DNA of 64,000 nt from Prochlorococcus marinus XMU1408 (GTDB taxonomy: Bacteria > Cyanobacteriota > Cyanobacteriia > PCC-6307 > Cyanobiaceae), in the NCBI RefSeq assembly GCF_003208055.1, contig NZ_QJUE01000007.1, forward strand, positions 42,178 through 106,177. The letters run 5' to 3'. Positions 1 to 12,486 of this stretch are shown in pieces (positions within the stretch are counted from its first letter, which is position 1; each line of letters opens with the position of its first letter). A model generated the notes under the pieces. It searched no databases and was not told where the DNA came from. It worked only from the letters and a program-made list of their open reading frames with translations. Both the position numbers and the translations under genes were made by a program.

Positions 1-415
1 TCTTGGTAAAGATGGCGACCTTGTTGAGGTCGCTCCTGGTTTTGCAAGAAACTTTTTATTACCCAACAAAAAAGCATTACCTGTTACTCCAAATGTTTTA
101 AAACAAGTTGAACATCGAAAAGCTAAACAAGCCGAGCAAGAGGCAGCTAAAAAACAAGAAGCAATTGATTTCCAAACAGCTCTCACAACTATTGGAAGAT
201 TTACTGTCAAAAAACAAGTAGGAGAAGATGGAGTCTTATTTGGAACAGTTACAAACGGGGACGTAGCAGAAGTTGTAAAAGAAGCTACGAAAAAAGAAAT
301 AGATCGGAGAGATATATCTGTCCCTGAGATACATGGAATTGGCAAATATAAAGTACAGATAAAGCTTCATAGCGAAGTCAATGCTGAAATAAATCTTGAA
401 GTCACAAGTTACTAA
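1..415 (+). CDS. rplI: 50S ribosomal protein L9, 3' part (start lies outside the window)
   Basis: Reading from base 2, the frame gives [20 protein letters not shown], the conserved N-terminal domain of L9. A long lysine- and alanine-rich connecting helix follows ([11 protein letters not shown]), then the C-terminal RNA-binding domain ending NLEVTSY before TAA at 413-415. L9 binds 23S rRNA at the base of the L1 stalk and helps keep the reading frame. Only about the first 17 to 20 residues are missing. The gene is followed after 57 bp by dnaB, the usual rplI-dnaB order, and the two are probably co-transcribed. Confidence 0.96.
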   Translation, partial: LGKDGDLVEVAPGFARNFLLPNKKALPVTPNVLKQVEHRKAKQAEQEAAKKQEAIDFQTALTTIGRFTVKKQVGEDGVLFGTVTNGDVAEVVKEATKKEIDRRDISVPEIHGIGKYKVQIKLHSEVNAEINLEVTSY

Positions 416-472
416 TAGTTGCATCTTTTCCTGAACAAGCCAAAGTAGGTGTCCTTGTCAAAGAAGCAATAA

Positions 473-1891
473 ATGATTGGAACCCCCTCTTCAAATAACG
501 GGGAATTTTCAAAACAAACAAGAGATTTTGGAGCATTTAATAATTCCAAGATTGATAAACCTCGTTTTGAAGCTCAACCTGACCAAATACCACCTCAAAA
601 TTTGGAAGCAGAAGAATCTGTTCTTGGTGGTATTTTATTAGACCCTGATGCAATCGGACGAATAGCTGATTTACTACAGCCAGAGGCTTTTTACATCTCT
701 TCCCATAGAGAAATATATAGAACTGCTTTAATGCTTCATAGCCAAGGCAAGCCAACAGATTTAACAGCGATGAGCGCTTGGCTTGCAGATACAAATTCTT
801 TAGAAAAAGTTGGAGGTAATAATAGATTAGTTGAATTAGTTGAGAGGGTTTCATCAACAGCTTCTATTGAGCAAGTTGCAAAATTAATTAGCGATAAATT
901 TCTGCGCAGACAATTAATCAAATCAGGAAATGATGTAATTAAATTAGGTTTTGATCAAACTCTCCCAATGGAAGAAGCTATTGATCAAGCGGAACAAAAG
1001 ATCTTTGCCATTAGCCAAGAACAACCATCAAAAGGTTTAACACCAACTGCAGAAATTCTTACTAGCACTTTTAATGAAATAGAAAGTAGATCACTTGGCA
1101 CGTCAGTAGCAGGTATACCAGTAAATTTTTATGATCTGGATGCCATGACACAAGGACTCCAAAGAAGCGATTTAATTATTGTCGCAGGAAGACCTGCAAT
1201 GGGAAAAACTTCTATCGTTTTAAATCTTGCAAAAAATGTAGCTCAACTTCATGAACTTCCTGTTTGTGTTTTTAGCCTTGAAATGAGCAAAGAGCAACTT
1301 ACTTACAGATTGCTTTCAAGCGAAGTAGGAATTGAAAGTAGCAGATTAAGAACTGGTAGATTGCAACAAGATGAATGGCCATTACTTGGTCAAGGTATTA
1401 ATACACTCGGTCAGTTACCAATATTCATTGACGACAAACCAAATTCAAGTGTTCTTGAAATGAGGTCTTTATGCCGACGCCTAATTGCGGAGCAAGGTAA
1501 AGAACTTGGTTTGATAGTGATTGATTACCTGCAACTAATGGAAGGCACTTCACCTGATAATCGAGTCCAGGAAATTTCAAGAATTACTCGAGGTCTTAAA
1601 GGGATGGCAAGAGAACTAAAAGTACCTGTTATTGCTTTATCTCAATTAAGTAGAGGAGTTGAATCAAGAACCAATAAAAGGCCAATGCTTAGCGATCTTC
1701 GAGAATCAGGCTCAATTGAGCAAGACGCGGACCTAGTGTTAATGATTTATCGAGATGAGTATTACAATCCAGAAACTACCGACAGGGGCATTACAGAAGT
1801 AATAGTGACAAAACACCGAAATGGTCCTGTTGGAACAGTTAAATTACTTTTTGAACCACAATTCACTAGATTTAGAAATCTTGCTGCTTAA
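473..1891 (+). CDS. dnaB: Replicative DNA helicase DnaB
   Basis: The 472-residue protein has the normal DnaB length. The N-terminal domain begins near residue 40 (PPQNLEAEESVLGG). The RecA-like ATPase domain has Walker A GRPAMGKT at residues 239-246, a Walker B-like LIVIDYLQLM stretch, and the later LSQLSRGVESR and DLRESGSIEQDADLV motifs. It is the hexameric 5'-3' helicase of the replication fork. No intein interrupts the ATPase motifs, although several cyanobacterial DnaB proteins carry one. The ATG at 473 gives a plausible N terminus of about 40 less conserved residues. It lies between rplI and mnmG on the same strand. Confidence 0.97.
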   Translation: MIGTPSSNNGEFSKQTRDFGAFNNSKIDKPRFEAQPDQIPPQNLEAEESVLGGILLDPDAIGRIADLLQPEAFYISSHREIYRTALMLHSQGKPTDLTAMSAWLADTNSLEKVGGNNRLVELVERVSSTASIEQVAKLISDKFLRRQLIKSGNDVIKLGFDQTLPMEEAIDQAEQKIFAISQEQPSKGLTPTAEILTSTFNEIESRSLGTSVAGIPVNFYDLDAMTQGLQRSDLIIVAGRPAMGKTSIVLNLAKNVAQLHELPVCVFSLEMSKEQLTYRLLSSEVGIESSRLRTGRLQQDEWPLLGQGINTLGQLPIFIDDKPNSSVLEMRSLCRRLIAEQGKELGLIVIDYLQLMEGTSPDNRVQEISRITRGLKGMARELKVPVIALSQLSRGVESRTNKRPMLSDLRESGSIEQDADLVLMIYRDEYYNPETTDRGITEVIVTKHRNGPVGTVKLLFEPQFTRFRNLAA

Positions 1892-1910
1892 TCTTTCAAA
1901 TATTTAATTG

Positions 1911-3881
1911 ATGATTTTTAAACAATCCTCAAATGAAAGTTTTGATGTAATCGTTGTAGGAGGAGGCCATGCAGGCTGTGAAGCTGCGCTGACTTCTGCA
2001 AGATTAGGTTTAAATACAGCTTTATTTACACTTAATTTAGATCGTATCGCTTGGCAACCATGCAACCCCGCGGTTGGAGGACCAGCGAAAAGTCAACTAG
2101 TGCACGAAGTTGATGCACTAGGAGGAATAATAGGAAAATTAGCAGATTTAACTGCTCTTCAAAAAAGAGTTCTTAATGCAAGTAGAGGGCCTGCAGTGAG
2201 AGCATTAAGAGCACAAACAGATAAGCGCGTATATGCAAATGAAATGCTCAAAGTCCTACAAAATACCCCAAATCTCAAAATTAGAGAGGCCATGGTTACA
2301 GGCCTAGAAATTGAACATTTTTCAGAAAAACCTGCAAAAAACCGATCAGAAATTACAGAGCAAATAGGGTATGTAAAAGGAATTAAAACCTATTTTGGAA
2401 GCATTTTTCATGCGAAAGCAGTTGTCCTTACAACTGGAACTTTTTTAGGAGGAAGAATTTGGATTGGTAATCAATCTATGAGTGCAGGTCGTGCAGGTGA
2501 GCAAGCCTCTGAAGGATTAACTGAAGAATTACAAAAATTAGGCTTTACTACTGGTCGTTTAAAAACAGGAACCCCCGCAAGAGTCGATAGACGAAGTATT
2601 GATTTTACTTCTCTTGAAGAGCAATTGAGCGATGCTGCAGACAAATTCTTTTCTTTTGATCCACTTTCATGGAAGAGTGGAGAACAAATAAGTTGTCACA
2701 TAACTCGAACAACAAAAGAAACTCACCAACTTATTAAAAATAATCTTCATTTAACCCCTATTTATGGAGGGTTTATTGATAGTAAAGGTCCCAGATATTG
2801 CCCATCCATAGAAGATAAAATTGTACGTTTTGCTGACAAAGATTCCCACCAAATTTTCTTGGAACCAGAAGGGATAGATACCCCAGAAATTTATGTTCAA
2901 GGTTTCTCCACCGGACTTCCTGAAAACTTGCAATTAGAACTTTTAAGAACTCTTCCAGGCCTCGAAAAATGCGTTATGCTCAGACCTGCATATGCAGTCG
3001 AATATGACTACATTCCAGCTACACAACTGGAAGCAACATTAGAAACAAAAAAAATAAGTGGTCTTTTTAGTGCAGGACAACTAAACGGAACCACCGGATA
3101 TGAAGAAGCCGCTGCCCAAGGTTTAGTAGCAGGCTTAAATGCTGCAAGATTAATAAATAATAAAGAGAGAATTATTTTTGAAAGGGAAAATAGTTATATA
3201 GGAACTATGATTGACGACTTAGTTACCAAAGACTTAAAAGAACCTTATAGAGTATTAACTAGTAGGAGTGAATATCGTTTAGTTCTTAGGGGTGATAATG
3301 CTGATAGAAGATTGACTCGATTAGGTTATAAATTAGGTTTAATTGATGAAAGAAGATGGAAAATTTATAATACTAAGCAACAACTAATTGATCAAGAAAA
3401 ATTAAGACTAGAGAATGAAAGAATTAAAGAAAGTGATAAGTGTGCAAAAAAAATATATTCATCTACAGGAACACCAATCAAAGGTTCTATAACCTTGGCA
3501 AACTTTCTTAGAAGAACAAATGTTCATTTTAAAGACTTAATTGATTATGACTTAATCACTGAAAATATTCCTTTGGATGTGCAAGAAGGAGTTGAAATAG
3601 ATATCAAATATAGTGGTTACTTAGAAAGACAAAAAGCTCAAATAAATCAATTAAAGCAACAAAGTAAAAAGTTGCTGCCAAAAAATTTAAACTATAATGA
3701 TATAAAAACACTATCTAAAGAAGCTAGAGAAAAATTAAATATTTCTCAACCCAAAAGCCTTGGTCATGCTGCCCAAATACCAGGTGTGAGCAAAGCTGAT
3801 CTCACGGCACTTCTTGTATGGTTAAAAATAGAGCAAATGAAGCAAACTGAATACACGGATTCAATTCAAATAAAAAGCTGA
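1911..3881 (+). CDS. mnmG: tRNA uridine-5-carboxymethylaminomethyl modification enzyme MnmG (GidA)
   Basis: About 656 residues, typical of the family. The FAD-binding signature [10 protein letters not shown] begins about 17 residues in. [20 protein letters not shown] and [12 protein letters not shown] follow, and the second GidA signature is [16 protein letters not shown]. With MnmE it forms the cmnm5 modification at the wobble uridine of some tRNAs. The open frame extends back to a TTG at 1908, but the ATG at 1911 directly follows and is the likelier start. The gene begins 19 bp after dnaB and ends 5 bp before the chorismate-lyase-like gene, so the three may be transcribed together. Confidence 0.97.
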   Translation: MIFKQSSNESFDVIVVGGGHAGCEAALTSARLGLNTALFTLNLDRIAWQPCNPAVGGPAKSQLVHEVDALGGIIGKLADLTALQKRVLNASRGPAVRALRAQTDKRVYANEMLKVLQNTPNLKIREAMVTGLEIEHFSEKPAKNRSEITEQIGYVKGIKTYFGSIFHAKAVVLTTGTFLGGRIWIGNQSMSAGRAGEQASEGLTEELQKLGFTTGRLKTGTPARVDRRSIDFTSLEEQLSDAADKFFSFDPLSWKSGEQISCHITRTTKETHQLIKNNLHLTPIYGGFIDSKGPRYCPSIEDKIVRFADKDSHQIFLEPEGIDTPEIYVQGFSTGLPENLQLELLRTLPGLEKCVMLRPAYAVEYDYIPATQLEATLETKKISGLFSAGQLNGTTGYEEAAAQGLVAGLNAARLINNKERIIFERENSYIGTMIDDLVTKDLKEPYRVLTSRSEYRLVLRGDNADRRLTRLGYKLGLIDERRWKIYNTKQQLIDQEKLRLENERIKESDKCAKKIYSSTGTPIKGSITLANFLRRTNVHFKDLIDYDLITENIPLDVQEGVEIDIKYSGYLERQKAQINQLKQQSKKLLPKNLNYNDIKTLSKEAREKLNISQPKSLGHAAQIPGVSKADLTALLVWLKIEQMKQTEYTDSIQIKS

Positions 3882-3886
3882 TACTC

Positions 3887-4474
3887 GTGAATTCAAATCA
3901 ATCTCAATTAGCATCTCCTGAAGTGATTTGGAAAGCATCAAAAGAAAATGTTATTTCAGGCAAAGGTAATAACAAACTCTCTGGACCATGGCAATTAATG
4001 CTCTTGGGCGATGGAAGTCCAACAAGACATCTTAAGTTATTAACAGGTCACGAAGTAGCTATAAAAGTTATATCTATGGCTATGGACAGTAATACTAAAA
4101 ATGGAGTCCCAGAAGAAGTCAATGAACTAGAGCCACCTTTGTTAAGAAGACAAGTTTGGCTTACATGTGGAGGCATAACCTTGGCATGGGCTGAAAGTTG
4201 GTGGAATTATCAAGAAGCTGAAAAACATCTACAAAACAAGAGTCAGCCAATCTGGAAAAGTCTTACTCAAGGACGATCAGAGCTGTTTAGAGAGGTAGAC
4301 GGATTGGCATTAGTAAATGCGAATTGGCTTCAATTGGAATTTCAAGAAGAAGGACCTTTCTGGAGCAGGCATTATCGATTTTTTCGTCAACAAAAAGAAC
4401 TTACTGTTATACGAGAAGTTTTCAGCCCACAGCTAGAAAAATGGTTAGGGCCAATACCAAGAAAGGCTTTTTGA
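3887..4474 (+). CDS. Chorismate lyase-like protein (UbiC/DUF98 type)
   Basis: The 195-residue protein starts at GTG, 5 bp after mnmG. Visible family features are GPWQLMLLGDGSPTRHL, the paired-arginine stretch RRQVWLTCGG, WAESWWN, and a C-terminal EVFSPQLEKWLGP. These fit the cyanobacterial chorismate-pyruvate lyase family, which makes 4-hydroxybenzoate from chorismate for the plastoquinone head group. I infer the same role here. No signal peptide or membrane helix is seen, so it should be cytosolic. Family assignment comes from recognised motifs without an alignment, so other DUF98 roles cannot be excluded. Confidence 0.75.
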   Translation: MNSNQSQLASPEVIWKASKENVISGKGNNKLSGPWQLMLLGDGSPTRHLKLLTGHEVAIKVISMAMDSNTKNGVPEEVNELEPPLLRRQVWLTCGGITLAWAESWWNYQEAEKHLQNKSQPIWKSLTQGRSELFREVDGLALVNANWLQLEFQEEGPFWSRHYRFFRQQKELTVIREVFSPQLEKWLGPIPRKAF

Positions 4475-4478
4475 AAAA

Positions 4479-5009
4479 CTAGTATTTTCTTCTACTAGAC
4501 CTTGGAATATTCCTCCTTCTTGATGATCGTTCACTTTGAAATGACTGATTTGCATCCTGTTCATCTTGGTTCAGCACATTATCTTTTCTTTGCCACTTAT
4601 TTAACCTAAAAGATTGATCATCAGGCCATTCATCAATTTCATATTGATTATTTCTTTTTTGATCAATATGAGGAGGCAAGGCTTTAGGCGCTCTTAGTGA
4701 AATAGCACCTAAAGGTCTTTTTGTATTAATTATACTTTCATTAGAAAGATCATCCTCTAAGTCTTCATTGTTCAACCATTCGTCATCATCCTCAAAAAAC
4801 CAATCTATTTTTTCTTCCATCCAACGTCCAACTTTTTTGAAATTTGGAGCAGTCGTTTTATCTTGCCACCTTCCCCTATTTTGACCAGGACGATTACCTG
4901 CAACTCCATCAACAACTTGTTTCCCAGTTTCTATCCATTTATCCATTCTGCGATCAAGTTGATCTCGAGATCGCTGACGAATTTGATTACGATTTTTATA
5001 AGAGCTCAT
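4479..5009 (-). CDS. Hypothetical charged, low-complexity protein
   Basis: The 176-residue protein has no domain that I recognise. The N terminus is basic and arginine-rich (RNQIRQRSRDQLDRRMDKW), the middle has an acidic patch (WFFEDDDEWLNNEDLEDD), and the C terminus is very basic (RSSRRRNIPRSSRRKY). Such a profile suits a disordered or nucleic-acid-associated protein, but that is inference. It converges with the chorismate lyase gene with only 4 bp between the two stops. It is read from ATG at 5009. No membrane segment or signal peptide is visible. An overlapping plus-strand frame is less convincing. Confidence 0.7.
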   Translation of the reverse strand: MSSYKNRNQIRQRSRDQLDRRMDKWIETGKQVVDGVAGNRPGQNRGRWQDKTTAPNFKKVGRWMEEKIDWFFEDDDEWLNNEDLEDDLSNESIINTKRPLGAISLRAPKALPPHIDQKRNNQYEIDEWPDDQSFRLNKWQRKDNVLNQDEQDANQSFQSERSSRRRNIPRSSRRKY

Positions 5010-5104
5010 CTTTTAAATTTAACGCTTTCAAACCAAATAATGAAAAACATTAATAAGGAAAATTCCAAAACTTTAAAAAAACTCTAATGAAGAAAAAAAA
5101 TTAT

Positions 5105-5653
5105 TTATTTAACAACAGAAAAAGGTTGATATACCAGTAAGCATTTTGCATTCCATCGACCCCCAAACAAATTATTACAACAACTTCGACAAGCTGCTCC
5201 TTTCATCATGCGACGGTAACAAAAACTTTTTTTACATGAAGGACAAGTTGCTAGCCATTTAGGAGTTTTTTTGGATACTGGAAAAGAATGTCGAACTGTG
5301 ACCTGGAAATCGGTTTGTGAGGAATTGATCTCAGACATGCGCCTATGGAAATTAGGCCCATGTACCTCTTCAACTTTTAACACAAGATCTATCCAAGCAT
5401 GAATCATTTCGTGGCACAGAGTACTCATCAATGCCTTCTCGGGAAGATTCTCTAAGACTGGTTTAGATAAAATTATTTCACTATCTTTTACTCCAAAAAA
5501 ATTAGTTTTACGTCGATAAATCCCTGCTGTTGTTCGCATCCGACCATCACTCCACCGAATAGAAACTCTAGGGACTCCTTCCTCAAAGAAAGAGTTCTGA
5601 AAATATTCTCTGTTTAATTTAAGAAATAATGGCAACAGAGGTATTAAAGACAT
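5105..5653 (-). CDS. SprT-like zinc metalloprotease family protein
   Basis: The sequence MIHAWIDL preceded by HE gives the HExxH zinc-binding motif (CHEMIHAW). A C-terminal zinc ribbon has CPSCKKSFCYRR followed by CRSCC. Both fit the SprT/Spartan-like family; the bacterial members are poorly characterised. The open frame extends to a TTG at 5719. I prefer the ATG at 5653, because family-like sequence starts there (MSLIPLLPLFLKLNREYF) and the extra 22 residues look unlike a domain. From that start the protein is 182 residues. It is divergent from the small membrane-anchored protein at 5771. Confidence 0.8.
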   Translation of the reverse strand: MSLIPLLPLFLKLNREYFQNSFFEEGVPRVSIRWSDGRMRTTAGIYRRKTNFFGVKDSEIILSKPVLENLPEKALMSTLCHEMIHAWIDLVLKVEEVHGPNFHRRMSEINSSQTDFQVTVRHSFPVSKKTPKWLATCPSCKKSFCYRRMMKGAACRSCCNNLFGGRWNAKCLLVYQPFSVVK

Positions 5654-5770
5654 TGATGCAAAGAACTCATTAGCTTTATTATTCCGATAACATTCTGTCT
5701 GACTATCGAAAACAAACAAGCTAATCTCATAGCTATAAGTCAGAATCTCTACTCAAAAGGAATTACAAAC

Positions 5771-6193
5771 ATGGATAGTGCTCTAATCAAAGCAATCGGA
5801 TTAAAAGCTCTTTTGGTAGGGGTTGGTGCACTGCTCCTGTTTTGGACCTTTAATGCAATTAAACTTGTAATCAGTGCAAGAGGCATAAATCCTCTAGTAA
5901 AAAGATTTTTTGATCAAATTGCTGCCGGTCGCATTGATGGTGCATATAGACTTACCACTAAAGCTTATAAACAACATGTGAATAGACAAGATTTCATCAA
6001 ATTTTTGGGTAGCTTACAGTTGAATAGATATAGAAATTTAAAGTCAGGACGTCCAAGAATAGAAGATAATCAAATAATGCTAACTCTGAACTTGAAATCA
6101 GAAGACAAGAAAAACGAAATGCCACTTGACTTTACTTTTATTAAAATTGAAGAAAATTGGCAAATCGATCGCATTGCTAAAGCCAATACTTAA
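5771..6193 (+). CDS. Hypothetical membrane-anchored protein with NTF2-like C-terminal region
   Basis: The 140-residue protein has one N-terminal hydrophobic helix at about residues 8-32 (LKALLVGVGALLLFWTFNAI). A soluble part follows, starting FFDQIAAGRIDGAYRLTT, and ends with beta-strand-rich sequence (FTFIKIEENWQIDRI). The pattern of an alpha-helical opening and a closing strand containing W-x-I suggests an NTF2-like fold, as in several cyanobacterial proteins of unknown function. This is an inference from the pattern and no specific function is implied. ATG at 5771 has no clear competitor. It lies 16 bp upstream of ligA on the same strand and may be co-transcribed with it. Confidence 0.75.
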   Translation: MDSALIKAIGLKALLVGVGALLLFWTFNAIKLVISARGINPLVKRFFDQIAAGRIDGAYRLTTKAYKQHVNRQDFIKFLGSLQLNRYRNLKSGRPRIEDNQIMLTLNLKSEDKKNEMPLDFTFIKIEENWQIDRIAKANT

Positions 6194-6209
6194 TGAAAAA
6201 ATGTTATAA

Positions 6210-8288
<2,079 letters not shown>

Positions 8289-8301
8289 ATAGAATTTAAA
8301 A

Positions 8302-8460
8302 ATGGATAAGAATCCAATATTTTCTTTAATCAAAACAGAGTGTGGACGCGCAAAATATGAAATGCTTGCTTCTAAAAAAGGTATATTTAATCGCATAAGA
8401 CTTTATTGGTTTGTCGTATTTGCAGCGATTGAAGATTGGAATTTAAAAGCTGATGAATAA
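8302..8460 (+). CDS. Small hypothetical protein, 52 residues
   Basis: A complete open frame starts with ATG 13 bp after the ligA stop and ends with TAA at 8458-8460. It encodes MDKNPIFSLIKTECGRAKYE, continues with a basic segment (LASKKGIFNRIRLYW), and then a short hydrophobic and aromatic stretch (LYWFVVFAAIEDW). The same strand, the tight spacing to ligA and the codon use like its neighbours suggest a real small gene. No family is recognised. It could be a peripheral membrane peptide. Confidence is limited by its size. Confidence 0.5.
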   Translation: MDKNPIFSLIKTECGRAKYEMLASKKGIFNRIRLYWFVVFAAIEDWNLKADE

Positions 8461-8468
8461 TCTAGTGA

Positions 8469-9080
8469 TTAAGAATCCTGATTAAGTTTTCTTGTTGAAC
8501 GTAAAACTAAAATAACAACTAAAATAGTCGATAAGATACTAATCAAGCTCCAAATAAATGAACTAGTTTCAGACCTTCCTGAGAGTACTTCACCAAAATT
8601 TGAAACTTTGAGTGCTAAGGAACCTAGGCTGCAATACAAAATTGTGCCAGGTAATATACCAATCATTCCAAGAGTAAAATCACGAACTTTTACCTCACTC
8701 AAGCCATATGTAAAATTAAGTAAGCCAAATGGAAAAAGAGGAGAAAGTCTTGTGAGAAGAATGACTTTGAGACCCTCACGTTTAACAGCTTTCTCCATTA
8801 TTTGAACTTTTGGAGAATTGGAGACCTTTTTTCGAGCCCATTCTTTTAAAAAAGTTCTCCCTAAATAAAAAGTTAGATGAGCTCCAATAAAAGCTCCCAC
8901 AAAAACCACCGAACTTCCAAGCCAGGTGCCATAAAGAAAGCCAGACAACATGGAAAGCCATGAGCCTGGCAATAAACAAGACACCCAAAAAACATACACC
9001 AAAGCAAAAATCAAAATTCCAAAAGAGCTACTTAAAAAAGGAATGAAATTATTAACCAGAGTTTCTAAGTTGTTAGACAT
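8469..9080 (-). CDS. TVP38/TMEM64 (DedA-like) membrane protein
   Basis: The 203-residue integral membrane protein has hydrophobic segments at about residues 15-38, 40-65, 130-155 and 170-192. The central conserved stretch has GSWLSMLSGFLYGTWLGS, GAFIGAHLTFYLGRTFLK, then the loop LTRLSPLFPFGLLNFTYGLS, which is typical of the SNARE-associated/VTT domain. Members in other bacteria act in membrane lipid scrambling or undecaprenyl-phosphate recycling; the substrate here is unknown. It is read from ATG at 9080 and lies 12 bp downstream of valS in the same direction. Confidence 0.85.
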   Translation of the reverse strand: MSNNLETLVNNFIPFLSSSFGILIFALVYVFWVSCLLPGSWLSMLSGFLYGTWLGSSVVFVGAFIGAHLTFYLGRTFLKEWARKKVSNSPKVQIMEKAVKREGLKVILLTRLSPLFPFGLLNFTYGLSEVKVRDFTLGMIGILPGTILYCSLGSLALKVSNFGEVLSGRSETSSFIWSLISILSTILVVILVLRSTRKLNQDS

Positions 9081-9092
9081 AGTTTAGAGAGT

Positions 9093-11894
9093 TCAATCCA
9101 ATCCCATTAGACGCTCTTTGACTAGACGGACTTGCGCTTCTGACTCCGTTAAGTTTGCTCTGCATTCCTCAACAACCTCTTTAGGAGCTTTATCAACAAA
9201 ATTCTTATTTGCTAGACGTCCAGAGAGACTTTCTATTTCCTTTTGTGCTTTATTTAAATCTTTTTCAAGCCTTGATCGTAAAGAAGCTATATCTATCAAT
9301 CCTTCAATAGGAAGAACCACTTCTAGCTCTCCACTTACACCGGCTAAAGCTTTCATAGAAGGTAATGATTTTGCTTCCTCTGGAGATAATATTTGGACTT
9401 CCTTAGCCTTAGTCAAAACAGCAATATCATTGATTGATGTTTTTAGAGTATTTTGCAAGACTTCCTTGCCAGAGACCAACATGACAGGAACTTTTTGAGA
9501 GGGTTTCAACCCAGCAACTGCTCGTAGATTGCGAATCAATCTGATAGATGCAAATAAATCAGAGAAAGAACTCTCTAAATCAATATCCAAGTCTTGTTCA
9601 TTTAATTTTGGCCAAGGCTGCAAAGCTAGAAATTGATCCTCAGCCAAACCAGTTAATCCATGCCAAAGCTCCTCTGTTAAATGAGGCATTAGAGGATGAA
9701 GCATAATCATAAGATCACTTAAAACTTTGTACAAGATACTTTTCGCTATTTTTTGATCTAATAATTCATCAGGAGAAAAATTTTCTGAGGTATTCAATCG
9801 ACGTTTGATTAGTTCTAAATACCAATCACACAAATCATTCCAAGCAAATTCATATAATCCCTTAGCTGCCTCTCCTAAAGCATAATTTTCATATCGATTA
9901 ACAGTCTCACGATTGACTCGAGCAAGTCTTGATAAAATCCACTTATCTGATAATTGCAACTTCGATAAATCATATTTCTCCAAATTTTCAAAATCTTGAC
10001 CCTCAAGATTGATAAGAGCAAATCTAGTTGCGTTCCAAAGCTTATTAGCAAAATTTCTAGAGGCCTCAACCGTTGCTGAAGTTTGATTTTTACGATCAAA
10101 GTCAAGACGTATATCTTGTCCAGCGCCGGCAACTTCACGAACAAGAGCAAACCTCAAAGCATCTGTTCCATATCTTTCTATTAGTAATAAAGGATCAATA
10201 CCATTTCCTGCACTCTTACTCATCTTTCGATTCTGCTCATCTCTTACAAGTCCATGAATATAAACGTCAGAAAATGGCATCCTCTCCGTAAAGACTCCAG
10301 CCATCATTGTCATTCTTGCTACCCAAAAGAAAATAATGTCAAATCCAGTAACCAGTGTATTAGTGGGATACCAACGTTGAAAATCAGGATGAGTTTCATC
10401 AGGCCAACCTAATGTTGAGAAAGGCCATAATCCGCTAGAGAACCATGTATCTAAAACATCTTCATCTTGCTCAATTTTGACTGAATCTCCATATTGTTCA
10501 CGTGCTAATTTCTTAGCTTCATCTTCTGTTCTAGCGACAATATACGGTGTTTCATTAACAACTTTATTATCTGTTTGACTAATCACAAACCAAGCCGGAA
10601 TGCGATGTCCCCACCATAATTGTCTACTAATACACCAATCTCTGATATCAGTTAACCAATCTCGATAAACTTTTGACCATCTATTAGGAATAAATTTAGG
10701 TTGTCCTTTCTCAAAAAATTCAGAACAACTTTTTGCTAAAGGATCCATTTTGACAAACCACTGAGTTGACAACAATGGCTCTACTGGTACTTTCCCTCTG
10801 TCAGAGAAAGGGACACTATGTTTGTAAGCTTCTATTTTGGTTAAGAGACCAATCTCCTTTAGAGAATCAATAACAGCTTCACGAGCTTCAAAACGATCCA
10901 AGCCTTCAAATTGACCTGCATTGTGATTCATAGTTCCTTTTTTAGTCATGACTGTTATTTGAGGTAAGTCATGTCTCTGACCTATCTCAAAATCATTAGG
11001 ATCATGAGCTGGCGTAACTTTGACACATCCAGTTCCAAAATCTTTATCTACATGAGGGTCTCCGATAATGGGAATAGTTCTGCCAACCAGAGGCAAAGTC
11101 AGTTGCTCCCCTATGAGATCTTTATACCTTACATCTGATGGATTCACAGCAACTGCGACATCACCAAGCATCGTCTCAGGGCGAGTAGTCGCTACTTCTA
11201 AGTAACTAATTTGTTTCTCACTTGATGCAGATGATGTGACTAACGGATATCGAAAATGCCATAGATGTCCATCTACTTCTTTCATTTCAACTTCTAAATC
11301 ACTCACAGCCGAACCAGAGGCAGGGCACCAATTCACTAAATATTCTCCTCTATATATCAATCCTTTTTCATATAAACGAACAAATGCCTCGGAAACAGCT
11401 TTACTCAGGCCCTCATCCAATGTAAATCTCTCTCTACTCCAGTCTACGGAATATCCTAAACGCTTTAATTGATCAACAATTCTTCCACCACTTTTTTCTT
11501 TCCACTCCCAAGCTTTTTCCAAGAAGGAAGCTCTACCAAGATCACGACGATTTTTGCCTTCTTTCTTTAGTTGTCTCTCTAGAATAGTTTGAACTGCAAT
11601 GGAAGCATGGTCTGTTCCTGGAAGACAAAGGACATTATTTCCTTTTAATCTCTTATACCTAACAACTGTATCGATTAAGGCAGTATTAAAAGCATGCCCC
11701 ATATGCAGACTACCTGTGACATTTGGCGGAGGAATAACTACAGAGAATGGATCTCCAGGGGCTGATGGATCAGGTTTAAAAGCTCCTTTTTCTTCCCAAG
11801 CTTTCTGCCAGCGATTTTCAGTACCAACTGGATCATATGTTTTAGGAAGCCCTGAGGCTTCAGATAAATTTGTAGTTTTTGCCCGCTCGATCAC
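9093..11894 (-). CDS. valS: Valyl-tRNA synthetase
   Basis: The 933-residue class I synthetase starts at GTG. The HIGH motif is HMGH at residues 64-67, within [15 protein letters not shown], and KMSKS begins at Lys557. The editing (CP1) domain has [17 protein letters not shown], and the C terminus is an arm-like coiled coil ([19 protein letters not shown]). These are standard for ValRS, which charges tRNA-Val and clears mischarged threonine. Its cognate tRNA-Val(UAC) lies about 1.3 kb away at 13137-13208. It precedes the DedA-like gene and could share a transcript with it. Confidence 0.97.
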   Translation of the reverse strand: MIERAKTTNLSEASGLPKTYDPVGTENRWQKAWEEKGAFKPDPSAPGDPFSVVIPPPNVTGSLHMGHAFNTALIDTVVRYKRLKGNNVLCLPGTDHASIAVQTILERQLKKEGKNRRDLGRASFLEKAWEWKEKSGGRIVDQLKRLGYSVDWSRERFTLDEGLSKAVSEAFVRLYEKGLIYRGEYLVNWCPASGSAVSDLEVEMKEVDGHLWHFRYPLVTSSASSEKQISYLEVATTRPETMLGDVAVAVNPSDVRYKDLIGEQLTLPLVGRTIPIIGDPHVDKDFGTGCVKVTPAHDPNDFEIGQRHDLPQITVMTKKGTMNHNAGQFEGLDRFEAREAVIDSLKEIGLLTKIEAYKHSVPFSDRGKVPVEPLLSTQWFVKMDPLAKSCSEFFEKGQPKFIPNRWSKVYRDWLTDIRDWCISRQLWWGHRIPAWFVISQTDNKVVNETPYIVARTEDEAKKLAREQYGDSVKIEQDEDVLDTWFSSGLWPFSTLGWPDETHPDFQRWYPTNTLVTGFDIIFFWVARMTMMAGVFTERMPFSDVYIHGLVRDEQNRKMSKSAGNGIDPLLLIERYGTDALRFALVREVAGAGQDIRLDFDRKNQTSATVEASRNFANKLWNATRFALINLEGQDFENLEKYDLSKLQLSDKWILSRLARVNRETVNRYENYALGEAAKGLYEFAWNDLCDWYLELIKRRLNTSENFSPDELLDQKIAKSILYKVLSDLMIMLHPLMPHLTEELWHGLTGLAEDQFLALQPWPKLNEQDLDIDLESSFSDLFASIRLIRNLRAVAGLKPSQKVPVMLVSGKEVLQNTLKTSINDIAVLTKAKEVQILSPEEAKSLPSMKALAGVSGELEVVLPIEGLIDIASLRSRLEKDLNKAQKEIESLSGRLANKNFVDKAPKEVVEECRANLTESEAQVRLVKERLMGLD

Positions 11895-11967
11895 AGAAAA
11901 AAAATGTGTTTAATTTAATTTACTCATTCCCGACAAAAGTTTTACATCATTCTTGCTTTTCATAAAT

Positions 11968-12432
11968 TCAAATGTCATTTTTCACGTTCCAAGGAATCGA
12001 AACTATTGAGTCATGCCTTTCCCATGCAGCCGAAGATAAAAAAACCTTTTCACTTAAACCAATCGTTTGTAAGGCTTGAACTATATCGTTATCATCAATC
12101 TCCTTGTCTATAGTTATGGGCATTATCAAAACTTGCGCTTCTGCAGGGTCAGCCATCACATGTAATGACAAGTCTTCTAGAGCTCTTTCAAAAAATATTT
12201 TTCTCATTCGACTTGTTAAGGGAGAACCCATAGCTTGCGCAAACAATTCCAGGCTTTCTTTGTCTCCAGAAAGCCCACAATTTAAACTTAACCAGATTAA
12301 AAATTTAACCCAGCTATCCACACTCCACAGTGGATGAAAGCTATCTCGCTTACTATAAATTAATTCCATCAATGCAAATTCAAATGCTTTTGCTTGAATA
12401 CAAGTGCGAGATATTTGTTCCATAGAAGACAT
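11968..12432 (-). CDS. Hypothetical cyanobacterial protein
   Basis: This is a soluble protein of about 154 residues with no recognised domain. Features are a helical N terminus (CIQAKAFEFALMELIYSK), a tryptophan-rich stretch (PLWSVDSWVKFLIWLSL), and DNDIVQALQTIGLSEKVF near the end. It has no signal peptide and no clear membrane helix. The open frame begins at TTG 12441; the ATG at 12432 or a second ATG at 12423 is more likely. It is divergent from the small acidic protein at 12487. Normal coding character argues that it is real, but I cannot name a function. Confidence 0.65.
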   Translation of the reverse strand: MSSMEQISRTCIQAKAFEFALMELIYSKRDSFHPLWSVDSWVKFLIWLSLNCGLSGDKESLELFAQAMGSPLTSRMRKIFFERALEDLSLHVMADPAEAQVLIMPITIDKEIDDNDIVQALQTIGLSEKVFLSSAAWERHDSIVSIPWNVKNDI

Positions 12433-12486
12433 TTTCTCCAACTACAGCCAAACTAGTGTTTATTGTTCATTATCTGTTTATTTGTC

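Noticed and set aside
1187..1211. Intein insertion at the DnaB ATP-binding loop
   Set aside because: The Walker A motif and flanking sequence run on uninterrupted and the protein has normal length.
4844..5087. Two plus-strand frames opposite the charged hypothetical protein
   Set aside because: They are antisense to a longer minus-strand frame and have no family resemblance or conserved features.
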